Assembly (NCBI RefSeq): GCF_026072635.1
Contig: NZ_AP023081.1
Location: 1,024,501 to 1,088,500 of the forward strand
Source: Pseudomonas solani
GTDB taxonomy: Bacteria > Pseudomonadota > Gammaproteobacteria > Pseudomonadales > Pseudomonadaceae
DNA: 64,000 bases
Direction: 5' to 3'
Part shown: piece by piece, positions 16,495 through 23,865 of the stretch
Position numbering within the stretch: position 1 is the stretch's first letter
Layout of the letters: every line of letters begins with the position of its first letter
Translations under genes and position numbers: made by a program
The notes under the pieces: generated by a model
The model's input: the letters and a program-made list of their open reading frames with translations, nothing else
Database searches by the model: none
What the model was told of the DNA's origin: nothing

Positions 16495-17451
16495 ATGTCC
16501 AGCGTCCCCCCTCTGGTCGTCACGTCCGCTGAAGCCGAACGCCTGCTGCCCCGCATCGATGTGCAGGCGGCGCTGCGGCGCATGTTCCTCGACCTCGCCA
16601 CAGGCGAGGCGGTGCAGCCCGCGCAGCAACTGGTGGAATTCCCCGGCGGCGGCGACTTCATCAACTACCTCGGCGTACTCGCCCGCGAGCAGGTCTACGG
16701 GGTCAAGACCTCGCCCTACCTGCCACGCCCGGACGGCGCCGTGGTCACCGCCTGGACCCTGCTGATGTCCATGCAGAACGGCCAGCCGCTGATGCTCTGC
16801 GATGCCGCCACCCTGACCACCGAGCGCACCGCCGCCACCACCGCCGTGGCGGTCGATGCCCTGGCCCCGGAAGCGGTCACGCAGCTGGCGGTGATAGGCA
16901 GCGGTGCCGTGGCTCGCGCCCATATCCGCCACTGCCTGGCGCTGCGCCCCTGGCAACAGGTGCGCGTGTATTCGCCACGCCTGCAGCCCGACAGCGAGCG
17001 GGCCGACGCCCTGCGCGCCCTCGACCCGCGTGTAGAGGTCTGCGCCAGCCAGGACGACGCCCTGGCCGACGCCGAGGTGATCCTGCTCTGCACCTCCGCC
17101 GCCACCCCGGTGCTGGACCCACGCCAACTCGGCCACGCCACCCTGGTCACCTCCATCAGTACCAACGCCCCGCGCGCCCATGAAGTGCCGCCGGCAGCCC
17201 TGGCGGAGATGGATGTCTACTGCGACTACCGCGCCACCACCCCCGGCAGCGCTGGCGAGATGCGCATCGCCGCCGAACAGCACGGCTGGAGCCCGGAAGC
17301 GCTGTGTGGCGACCTGCCCGAGCTGCTCGCCGACCGCGCGCAGCGCCCCGACTATCGCCGCCCGGTATTCTTCCGCTCCATCGGCCTCGGCCTCGAAGAC
17401 GTCGCCCTGGCCAACGCGCTCTATCACCTCAAGTGCGAGGCGTCGGCATGA
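16495..17451 (+). CDS. dauB: NAD(P)H-dependent anabolic L-arginine dehydrogenase DauB
   Basis: The 318-residue protein is of the ornithine cyclodeaminase/mu-crystallin family with a Rossmann motif V-I-G-S-G-A-V-A-R-A-H at about residues 132-142. In P. aeruginosa DauB reduces 2-ketoarginine plus ammonia to L-arginine and completes the two-step conversion of D- to L-arginine started by DauA. Identification rests on family plus the conserved order rhlB-dauB-dauA-dauR. Its stop overlaps the dauA start (ATGA). The TCCA-N3-TGGA motif sits just upstream. Confidence 0.9.
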   Translation: MSSVPPLVVTSAEAERLLPRIDVQAALRRMFLDLATGEAVQPAQQLVEFPGGGDFINYLGVLAREQVYGVKTSPYLPRPDGAVVTAWTLLMSMQNGQPLMLCDAATLTTERTAATTAVAVDALAPEAVTQLAVIGSGAVARAHIRHCLALRPWQQVRVYSPRLQPDSERADALRALDPRVEVCASQDDALADAEVILLCTSAATPVLDPRQLGHATLVTSISTNAPRAHEVPPAALAEMDVYCDYRATTPGSAGEMRIAAEQHGWSPEALCGDLPELLADRAQRPDYRRPVFFRSIGLGLEDVALANALYHLKCEASA

Positions 17452-18572
17452 ACCAGCTGGACTTCATCATCATCGGCGCGGGCATCGCCGGCGCCTCCAC
17501 CGGCTACTGGCTGTCCCGCCAGGGCAAGGTCGCGGTGCTGGAACGCGAAGAGCACGCCGGCTACCACTCCACCGGCCGCTCCGCCGCGCTCTACACCGTC
17601 GCCTACGGTACGCCCCAGGTGCGCGCCCTGACCGGCGCCAGCCGGGCCTTCTTCGACAACCCGCCGCAAGGCTTCAGCGAGCACCCGATCCTCACGCCCC
17701 GTGGCGAGATGGTGGTGGACTTCAGCGATGACCCGGACGAGTTGCGCCGCCAGTTCGACAGCGCCCGCGAGAGCGTCGCCGAGGTGCAACTGCTGGACGC
17801 CGACCAGGCCTGCGCCCTGGTACCGGTGCTGCGCCGCGAGAAGGTCTTCGGCGCCATGCTCGACCCCAGCGCCGCCGACATCGACACCGATGCCCTGCAC
17901 CAGGGCTACCTGCGCGGCATCCGCCGCAACGGCGGCGCCGTGCACACCGGCCATGACGTACAGGCCATCGCCCGCGAGGGCGACCTGTGGCGCGTCACCA
18001 CCGGCCAGGGCGAGTTCAGCGCGCCGGTGCTGGTGAACGCCGCCGGTGCCTGGTGCGACGGCCTCGCCGCCCTCGCCGGCGTGCGCCCCCTGGGCCTGCA
18101 GCCGAAACGCCGCGCAGCCTTCATCTTCGCCGCGCCGGAAGGCGTCGACAGCCATGCCTGGCCGGCGCTGGTGAGCCTGGACGAGTCCTTCTACTTCAAG
18201 CCCGACGCCGGCATGCTGCTGGGCTCACCCGCCAATGCCGACCCGGTGGACGCCCACGATGTGCAGCCCGAAGAGCTGGACATCGCCCTGGGCATCCACC
18301 AGATCGAGGAACACACCCACATGAGCATCCGCCGCCCCGCCCGCACCTGGGCCGGGCTGCGCTCGTTCTTCGCCGACGGCGACCTGGTGGCCGGCTACGA
18401 CGACCAGGCGCCCGGCTTCTTCTGGGTCGCCGGCCAGGGCGGCTACGGCATCCAGACCTCCGCCGCCATGGGCGAGGCCAGCGCCAGCCTGATCCTGCGC
18501 CAGCCGCTGCCGGAGCAGCTGGGCCGCTTCGGCCTAACCGAGGCGATGCTCTCCCCGGCCCGCCTCAGGTGA
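17448..18572 (+). CDS. dauA: FAD-dependent catabolic D-arginine dehydrogenase DauA
   Basis: The 374-residue flavoprotein has the dinucleotide-binding G-A-G-I-A-G at residues 10-15 and a DAO-type fold. It oxidises D-arginine (and D-lysine) to the 2-keto acid. Active-site residues known from the P. aeruginosa enzyme align at the same numbers: Tyr53, Glu87, Arg222, Tyr249 and Arg305. Position 48, His in the studied enzyme as I recall it, is Leu here (S-T-G-R-S-A-A-L-Y). The start at 17448 overlaps the dauB stop by four bases; the upstream in-frame extension lies inside dauB. Confidence 0.92.
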   Translation: MNQLDFIIIGAGIAGASTGYWLSRQGKVAVLEREEHAGYHSTGRSAALYTVAYGTPQVRALTGASRAFFDNPPQGFSEHPILTPRGEMVVDFSDDPDELRRQFDSARESVAEVQLLDADQACALVPVLRREKVFGAMLDPSAADIDTDALHQGYLRGIRRNGGAVHTGHDVQAIAREGDLWRVTTGQGEFSAPVLVNAAGAWCDGLAALAGVRPLGLQPKRRAAFIFAAPEGVDSHAWPALVSLDESFYFKPDAGMLLGSPANADPVDAHDVQPEELDIALGIHQIEEHTHMSIRRPARTWAGLRSFFADGDLVAGYDDQAPGFFWVAGQGGYGIQTSAAMGEASASLILRQPLPEQLGRFGLTEAMLSPARLR

Positions 18573-18645
18573 CGCCCGGCGCGCTTTGCGCCACACTCGC
18601 CGGGCCGCGCCAAAGGGGCGCGGCCAAGCCTTTGCGGAGCTTTCC

Positions 18646-19287
18646 ATGACGCCTCGTCCCGATCCGGCATTCGACAACTTCCGGGCCATAGCCGACGGCA
18701 TCGCTACCCTGTTCTTCCCCCACGCCGAAGTGGTAGTGCACGACCTGCGCACGCAGAAGGTCGCCTACATCGCCAACAACATCTCCAAGCGCTGCATCGG
18801 CGACGACGCGGCGCTGGAAGACATGCTTGAGGATGGCGGCGAGGCGCGGAACATCGGCCCCTACGAGAAGCTCAACTGGGACGGGCAGAAGATCCGCTCC
18901 ATCAGCACCGTGCTGCAGGACGCCAAGGGCAAGCCGCTGGCGGTGCTGTGCATCAACCTGAATATCTCGCTGTTCGAAAGCGCCAAGGCGGCCCTGGACC
19001 TGTTCCTCGCCCCGGGCAAGCTGATCCCCCAGCCCGACGCGCTGTTCCGCGACGACTGGCAGGAGCGCATCAACACCTTCCTGCACAACTGGATGCGCCA
19101 GCGCCAGCTCGGCCTCAACCTGCTCAGCCGCGAGCACAAGCGCGAACTGGTACTGGCCCTGCACGCCGAAGGCGCCTTCAAGGGCAAGAGCGCCGCCAAC
19201 TACGTCGCCAACGTCCTCAACATGGGCCGCGCCACCGTGTACAAGCACCTGCGCGAACTCAAGGAAGAACCCGAAAACGAGGTGTAG
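18646..19287 (+). CDS. dauR: Transcriptional regulator DauR
   Basis: The 213-residue protein has an N-terminal YheO-like PAS domain (about 10-115) and a C-terminal helix-turn-helix ending with G-K-S-A-A-N-Y-V-A-N-V-L-N-M-G-R-A-T-V-Y-K-H-L, a typical recognition helix. In P. aeruginosa DauR represses dauBAR and responds to arginine. It starts at ATG 18646 behind GGAG, 73 bases after dauA; the in-frame extension upstream is not supported. It is probably part of the dau operon. Confidence 0.9.
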   Translation: MTPRPDPAFDNFRAIADGIATLFFPHAEVVVHDLRTQKVAYIANNISKRCIGDDAALEDMLEDGGEARNIGPYEKLNWDGQKIRSISTVLQDAKGKPLAVLCINLNISLFESAKAALDLFLAPGKLIPQPDALFRDDWQERINTFLHNWMRQRQLGLNLLSREHKRELVLALHAEGAFKGKSAANYVANVLNMGRATVYKHLRELKEEPENEV

Positions 19288-19326
19288 GGGCGAATTCACT
19301 GGCCCACACCCACACACCGGGCCCCC

Positions 19327-19361
19327 GTAGGATGGCGTAGAGCGCAGCGAAACCCATGCTG
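19327..19361. repeat. Dispersed repeat, GTAGGATGG..GCGAAACCCATGCTG type
   Basis: The same sequence occurs inverted at 58702-58736 and, more diverged, at 52471-52501. It has no coding potential. Confidence 0.7.
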
Positions 19362-19386
19362 CCAATCGCCAACCCCACCTCCGCAT

Positions 19387-19417
19387 GGTGGAGGTAAAAA
19401 GCGACCTCCACCCTACG
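19387..19417. repeat. Dispersed hairpin repeat with GGTGGA / TCCACC arms
   Basis: GGTGGAGGT pairs with ACCTCCACC and the block ends in CCTACG. The reverse complement has the same build as the GTAGGGTGGATGC..GCATCCACC elements at 46316-46344 and 47267-47296. Confidence 0.65.
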
Positions 19418-19481
19418 CACCGCCCCACCCCGTAGCCCCCCGTAGGAGCACATTCATTCGCGATCGGGCCCACCGGCAAAC

Positions 19482-19513
19482 GTTGGGCCTCGCTACGCTC
19501 GGCGCCAACCTAC
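19482..19513. repeat. Dispersed repeat, GTTGGGCCTCGCTRCGCTCGGCGCCAAC type
   Basis: The copy is nearly identical to 46251-46283 and 47202-47233. The ends (GTTGG and CCAAC) are inverted repeats and can fold. A GTAGGAGC..ATTCATTCGCGA repeat common in Pseudomonas lies just before it at about 19441-19466. Confidence 0.75.
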
Positions 19514-19566
19514 GGACGCTCCTCACGCCGGAACCGGGGCGGCGCATCGCACCGCCCCGCTCCACT

Positions 19567-20343
19567 TCAATCCCCGTAGATATCGAAGTCGAAGTACTTC
19601 GCCTGGATCTTCTGGTAGGTGCCGTTGCTGCGCAGAGCGGTGATGGCCGCGTCCAGCTTGTCACGCAGCTCGGCATCGCCCTTGCGCACGGCGATCCCGG
19701 CGCCCTCGCCGAAGTACTGCGGGTCCTTCAGCACCGGGCCGACGAACTCGTAGCCCTTGCCGTTCTCGGTCTTGAGGAAGCCTTCGTTGAGCGGGAAGGC
19801 ATCCGCCAGCACCGCGTCCAGGCGCCCGGAGAGCAGGTCCAGGTAGATCTCGTTCTGGGTGCTGTAGCGCACCACCTTCACGCCCTTGGGCTCCAGCACC
19901 TCGGTGGCGAAGCGATCGGTGGTGGTGGAGCGCTGGGTGCCGACGGTCTTGCCCACCAGCTGGGAGAAGTCCTCGCTCACCGCACTGCCCTTCTTCATCG
20001 CCAGGCGCGCGGGGCTGTAATAGTACTTGTGGGTGAAATCCACCGACTTGCGGCGCTCGTCGGTGATGGTCATGGACGACAGGATCGCATCCACCTTCTT
20101 CACCTTCAGCGAGGGGATCAGGCCGTCGAACTCCTGCTCGATCCACTGGCACTTGACCTTCATCTCCTCGCACAGCGCATTGCCGATGTCGTAGTCGAAG
20201 CCTTCGATCTGCCCCGCCGGGGTCTTGTAGGCGAAGGGCGGATAGGCCGCCTCGATGCCCAGGCGCAAGGGCTTGTCGGCGGCGAACAGGCTGGATGCCA
20301 CGAGGCTCAGGGCGATACCGCCGAGCAGTGCGATTTTCTTCAT
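19567..20343 (-). CDS. Periplasmic amino-acid-binding protein linked to the dau locus
   Basis: The 258-residue protein has a signal peptide (K-K-I-A-L-L-G-G-I-A-L-S-L-V-A-S-S-L-F-A, then A-D-K) and the SBP_bac_3 fold with L-R-L-G-I-E-A-A-Y-P-P-F and F-D-Y-D-I-G-N-A-L. It is of the Lys/Arg/Orn or His type. As in P. aeruginosa (PA3865) it lies next to dauR in convergent orientation and has no permease genes beside it, so it must share a transporter with another locus. A candidate DauR site lies 163 bp upstream. Arginine or D-arginine is a reasonable guess for the ligand. Confidence 0.88.
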   Translation of the reverse strand: MKKIALLGGIALSLVASSLFAADKPLRLGIEAAYPPFAYKTPAGQIEGFDYDIGNALCEEMKVKCQWIEQEFDGLIPSLKVKKVDAILSSMTITDERRKSVDFTHKYYYSPARLAMKKGSAVSEDFSQLVGKTVGTQRSTTTDRFATEVLEPKGVKVVRYSTQNEIYLDLLSGRLDAVLADAFPLNEGFLKTENGKGYEFVGPVLKDPQYFGEGAGIAVRKGDAELRDKLDAAITALRSNGTYQKIQAKYFDFDIYGD

Positions 20344-20666
20344 GGTGCGACTCCCGCGATGCATGTCAGGGCCCGCCAGGGCGGCAGGCCGGTTCTTGTG
20401 AGCGTTGATGGAGGGCAGAGAAACGCAGCCGGGCGATTCCGGCGGGCGCATGGAGCGTGTTCGGCGAAGGTTGGCGTGCATGGACGCGGCCCTGTTTTGT
20501 ACTTATTTGTCCACTCTGGACTTATTCGTACAAATCGTCAATTGCCGTCCGCCTCATTTCCAGGGCCGTAAAAAGCCGGCCGGTCAGGCGGCATGACCCA
20601 GGTCAGCCCCGCGCGCCGAAGCGCCGGCTAGTCTGCAAGCACGCCCCGGATGGAATGGAGAACGGC
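20344..20666. other. Intergenic region with candidate regulatory sites
   Basis: These 323 bases separate the binding-protein gene (minus) from a small membrane-protein gene (plus). The region from 20497 to 20535 is an extended inverted repeat (TTTGTAC and GTACAAA outside, GTCCA and TGGAC inside) and has two tandem ACTTATTYGT units. I see no gene. Confidence 0.5.
20506..20521 (-). promoter_or_regulatory. Second candidate dau operator
   Basis: On the minus strand TCCAGAGTGGACAAAT matches the motif before dauB in 13 of 16 bases (TCCA-N3-TGGACAAAT). It lies inside the larger inverted repeat 20497-20535. This suggests co-regulation of uptake and racemisation genes. Confidence 0.5.
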
Positions 20667-20828
20667 ATGGACAATGTGCACATCATGATCGCCCTGCTGG
20701 TCGCGGGCTTCCTCCTGCTCGGCATCGGCTTCAGCAACCGCGAACGGGAATGGGGCATCTGGCTCACGGGCCTGGGCACGGCCTCGATGTTCGCGCCCAT
20801 CCTGCTGAAGATGTACATCGAACTCTGA
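20667..20828 (+). CDS. Small two-helix membrane protein
   Basis: The 53-residue product has two hydrophobic segments (I-M-I-A-L-L-V-A-G-F-L-L-L-G-I-G and W-L-T-G-L-G-T-A-S-M-F-A-P-I-L-L) joined by the charged turn N-R-E-R-E-W. ATG 20667 has GGAG at six bases; an ATG at 20655 has no ribosome site. I do not recognise a function. It lies tail to tail with moaE. Confidence 0.6.
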   Translation: MDNVHIMIALLVAGFLLLGIGFSNREREWGIWLTGLGTASMFAPILLKMYIEL

Positions 20829-20837
20829 GCCGCCGGC

Positions 20838-21302
20838 TCAGCTGCGCTTGTCGCCTTCCCAGCGCTGTGCCGCCGCCTGGTCGCTGCAGCGGCCTTCGAC
20901 CCAGCGCGGGCCTTCGGCGGTGTCTTCCTTCTTCCAGAAGGGGGCGCGGGTCTTGAGGTAGTCCATGATGAAGTTGCAGGCGTCGAACGCCGCCTGGCGG
21001 TGGGCGCTGGCGGTGCCGACGAAGACGATCGGCTCGCCCGGTTCCAGGCGGCCGATGCGGTGGAGGATGTCGACCTTGAGCAGCGGCCAGCGTTGCCGGG
21101 CTTCCTCGGCGATCTTCTCCAGGGCCTTCTCGGTCATCCCCGGGTAGTGTTCGAGGAACATCCCGGATACATCCTGGCCCTCGTTGAAATCGCGCACATA
21201 GCCGACGAAGCCGACCACCGCGCCAACGCCGACGTTGGCCGCATGCAGAGCGTTCAGTTCGGTGCCGGGGTCGAAGGCCTTGGCCTGTACGCGAATGCCC
21301 AT
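20838..21302 (-). CDS. moaE: Molybdopterin synthase catalytic subunit MoaE
   Basis: The 154-residue protein has the MoaE signature: V-G-A-V-V-G-F-V-G near 28 and the hydrophobic L-E-H-Y-P-G-M near 47, with the catalytic Lys-containing R-A-P-F-W-K-K-E near 118-125. With MoaD it transfers two sulfurs to precursor Z (cPMP) to form molybdopterin. Last gene of moaC-moaD-moaE, starting one base after the moaD stop. Confidence 0.93.
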   Translation of the reverse strand: MGIRVQAKAFDPGTELNALHAANVGVGAVVGFVGYVRDFNEGQDVSGMFLEHYPGMTEKALEKIAEEARQRWPLLKVDILHRIGRLEPGEPIVFVGTASAHRQAAFDACNFIMDYLKTRAPFWKKEDTAEGPRWVEGRCSDQAAAQRWEGDKRS

Positions 21303-21303
21303 G

Positions 21304-21552
21304 TCAGCCTCCGGTCACGGTGGGGAAGAAGGCCACTTCGTCGCCGTCGGCCAGCACCTCGTCGAGGCTGCACAGTTCCTGGTTGCGGGCGCACATCAGG
21401 TTCTGTTCGTCGAGCACGTCCCATACGCCGCCACGGGCCAGCAGGCGGCGACGCAGGTCATCCAGCTTCGCGAACGCCGGGTCCCAGGCAAGCTGCTCGC
21501 CTTCGAGGCCGAGCGCTTCACGGTAACGGGCGAAATACTGCACGCGAATCAT
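21304..21552 (-). CDS. moaD: Molybdopterin synthase sulfur carrier MoaD
   Basis: The 82-residue ubiquitin-like protein ends in the required Gly-Gly (P-T-V-T-G-G), where the thiocarboxylate is made. It starts M-I-R-V-Q-Y-F-A-R-Y, typical for MoaD. The ATG at 21552 lies two bases after the moaC stop. A longer upstream reading frame is an artefact of overlap with moaC. Confidence 0.92.
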   Translation of the reverse strand: MIRVQYFARYREALGLEGEQLAWDPAFAKLDDLRRRLLARGGVWDVLDEQNLMCARNQELCSLDEVLADGDEVAFFPTVTGG

Positions 21553-21554
21553 CT

Positions 21555-22025
21555 TCACTCCCCGGCCTGGTAATGGCCGCTCTTGCCGCCGAGCTTTTCC
21601 AGCAGGCGGACGCTTTCGATGGTCATGCCGCGGTCCACCGCCTTGCACATGTCGTAGAGGGTCAGGGCGGCGACGCTGGCGGCGGTCAGCGCCTCCATTT
21701 CCACCCCGGTCTGCCCGGCCAGCTTGCAGCGGGCGACGATGTGCACCGTGTCGTCGCCTTCGGCGGCGAGCTCGACCTTGACGCTGGTGAGCATCAGCGG
21801 GTGACACAGGGGAATCAGGTCGGAAGTCTTCTTCGCCGCCTGGATGCCGGCGATGCGCGCCACGGCGAACACGTCGCCCTTGGGGTGGCCGCCGGCCTGG
21901 ATCATGGCCAGGGTTTCCGGGCGCATGCGCACCCGCGCTTCGGCCGTTGCCTCACGGGAAGTCACCGCTTTTTCGGTGACGTCGACCATATTGGCGCGGC
22001 CTTGGGAATCGAGATGGGTCAGCAC
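21555..22025 (-). CDS. moaC: Cyclic pyranopterin monophosphate synthase MoaC
   Basis: The 156-residue protein carries the MoaC hallmarks: the start L-T-H-L-D..M-V-D-V-T-E-K, A-K-K-T-S-D-L-I-P-L-C-H-P-L near 68-81, T-G-V-E-M-E-A-L-T near 107 and D-M-C-K-A near 124. It converts the 8H-GTP product of MoaA to cPMP. It leads the moaCDE operon. Confidence 0.94.
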   Translation of the reverse strand: MLTHLDSQGRANMVDVTEKAVTSREATAEARVRMRPETLAMIQAGGHPKGDVFAVARIAGIQAAKKTSDLIPLCHPLMLTSVKVELAAEGDDTVHIVARCKLAGQTGVEMEALTAASVAALTLYDMCKAVDRGMTIESVRLLEKLGGKSGHYQAGE

Positions 22026-22107
22026 TGCTTAGCTCCTCTGGCGGTCACCATGAAGTGGTCCGCAGGGAGCAGATTGTATACAAATACGCGAATTATCGAA
22101 GGGCTTT

Positions 22108-22133
22108 CGCCGGGCGGATCGCTCCGCCCGGCG
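22108..22133. terminator. Strong GC-rich hairpin after the PhoH gene
   Basis: A perfect 11-bp stem CGCCGGGCGGA/TCCGCCCGGCG with a TCGC tetraloop lies 9 bases after the phoH-type gene stop (minus strand). There is no T tract. It may end that transcript or be a REP-type element. Confidence 0.6.
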
Positions 22134-22141
22134 GCCGTTCG

Positions 22142-23533
22142 TCACATGTGGGCTTCGGCGTACTCCGCCAGCACCGAGCGCGGTACGCCCTGCAGGGTGA
22201 TGTGCACACCATGCGGGAAGTCCTTGAAGCGTTCGGTGAGGTAGGTGAGGCCGGAGCTGGGCGCGGACAGGTAGGGGGTGTCGATCTGCGCCAGGTTGCC
22301 CAGGCAGATCACCTTCGAACCGGTGCCGGCACGGGTGATGATGGTCTTCATCTGGTGCGGCGTGAGGTTCTGGCACTCGTCGATCAGGATCAGGCTCTGC
22401 TGGAAGCTGCGCCCACGGATGTAGTTGAGGGATTTGAACTGCAACGGCACCTTGCTGAGGATGTAGTCGACGCTGCCATGGGTGCTCTCGTCATCCATGT
22501 GCAGGGCTTCGAGGTTGTCGGTGATGGCGCCCAGCCAGGGCTCCATCTTCTCGGCCTCGGTGCCGGGCAGGAAGCCGATCTCCTGGTCCAGCCCCTGCAC
22601 GCTGCGGGTGGCGATGATGCGCCGGTAGCGCTTGCTGACCATGGTCTGCTCGATGGCCGCGGCCAGCGCCAGGATGGTCTTGCCGGAACCCGCCGCGCCC
22701 GACAGGTTGACCAGGTGGATGTCCGGGTCGAGCAAGGCGAACAGCGCCAGGGCCTGGTAAATGTCGCGCGGGCGCAGGCCCCAGGCTTCCTGGTGCAGCA
22801 GCGGTTCCTGGTGCAGGTCGAGAATCAGCAGCTCATCGGCCTTGATGCCCTTGATCCAGCCGACGAAGCCCTGTTCGTCGACGATGAACTCGTTGACGTG
22901 GACGGCCGGCAGGTTGTCGGTGAGTTGCACGCGGTGCCAGGCGCGGCCGTGGTCCTGGCGGGTTTCCACCTTGCTGACGCGGTCCCAGAAGGAGCCGGCC
23001 ATGGTGTGGTAGCCACGGGACAGCAGCGAAACGTCGTCGACCAACTGGTCGGTGTGGTAGTCCTCCGAGTCGATGCCACAGGCGCGCGCCTTCAGGCGCA
23101 TGTTGATGTCCTTGGTCACCAGCACCACGGACATGCCCGGGCGCCGGGTCTTCAGCTCCACCAACTGGTTGATGATCTTGTTGTCGTTGAGGTCTTCCGG
23201 CAGCCAGGTGATGGGGGCTGCGCTCTTGCTCATGAGTATCGAGAGAAAGCCGCAGGGGCCGCTCTTTTCCCGCTGGATAGGTACGCCGTGCTCAACCTGC
23301 TCGGGCGTGGCACCGCCCAGGATCTTGTCGATCAGCCGAATCGCCTGGCGGCATTCGGCGGCTACGCCTTGCTTGCCCGTCTTCAGCTTGTCGAGTTCCT
23401 CCAGCACGGTCATGGGGATGGCCACGTGGTGTTCTTCGAAGTTGAGGATGGCGTTGGGATCGTGGATCAGAACGTTCGTATCGAGGGCGTAGAGGGTTGG
23501 AGCGGTGGGGCGGGCGCGTCCGTGATCATCCAT
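22142..23533 (-). CDS. PIN-domain and PhoH-family ATPase
   Basis: The 463-residue protein joins an N-terminal PIN domain (Y-A-L-D-T-N-V-L-I-H-D near 15-25, with further acidic residues D-I-N-M-R-L) to a C-terminal PhoH ATPase (P-loop G-A-A-G-S-G-K-T near 251 and Walker B L-I-L-I-D-E-C-Q-N near 346). PhoH2-type proteins of this build are RNA helicase-nucleases with ribonuclease activity. It sits beside moaCDE as in P. aeruginosa. Role in the cell is not known in detail. Confidence 0.9.
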   Translation of the reverse strand: MDDHGRARPTAPTLYALDTNVLIHDPNAILNFEEHHVAIPMTVLEELDKLKTGKQGVAAECRQAIRLIDKILGGATPEQVEHGVPIQREKSGPCGFLSILMSKSAAPITWLPEDLNDNKIINQLVELKTRRPGMSVVLVTKDINMRLKARACGIDSEDYHTDQLVDDVSLLSRGYHTMAGSFWDRVSKVETRQDHGRAWHRVQLTDNLPAVHVNEFIVDEQGFVGWIKGIKADELLILDLHQEPLLHQEAWGLRPRDIYQALALFALLDPDIHLVNLSGAAGSGKTILALAAAIEQTMVSKRYRRIIATRSVQGLDQEIGFLPGTEAEKMEPWLGAITDNLEALHMDDESTHGSVDYILSKVPLQFKSLNYIRGRSFQQSLILIDECQNLTPHQMKTIITRAGTGSKVICLGNLAQIDTPYLSAPSSGLTYLTERFKDFPHGVHITLQGVPRSVLAEYAEAHM

Positions 23534-23865
23534 ACTCGGTCACCTTCTTGTCGGTCCGGGCGACGGAATGCCATGACGGCTCTCCGCCGAGGAAGGACTA
23601 CCGTCCCCTTCTGGCCGGGTCATGCCGGTCGCCAGGGGAGCCCGAGAAGCGCAGGTGAGGGCCTTGTGGCCGCCACCTGTCTTCAGGATTCGGCGGTCTG
23701 ATTCGTTAATAACCCAATACGGATGACAGAAAAAAGAACTTTTTTCCCCCCGGACAATTTTTTTTTCCATGCGACGAATAACCCTTGGCGTCATCCCTTG
23801 CCATCGCTAAAGTCGAAAGTCCTCCTGCTTCACTTCCTGCATTCCGACCGCCCGGTCAGCCCTTC
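23534..23865. other. Intergenic region upstream of the PIN/PhoH gene
   Basis: This 332-bp stretch holds the promoter and leader of the PIN/PhoH gene. It contains A/T and C runs at about 23722-23770 (A6, T6, C6, T9). I see no gene and no clear hairpin terminator for the deacetylase gene. Confidence 0.35.
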
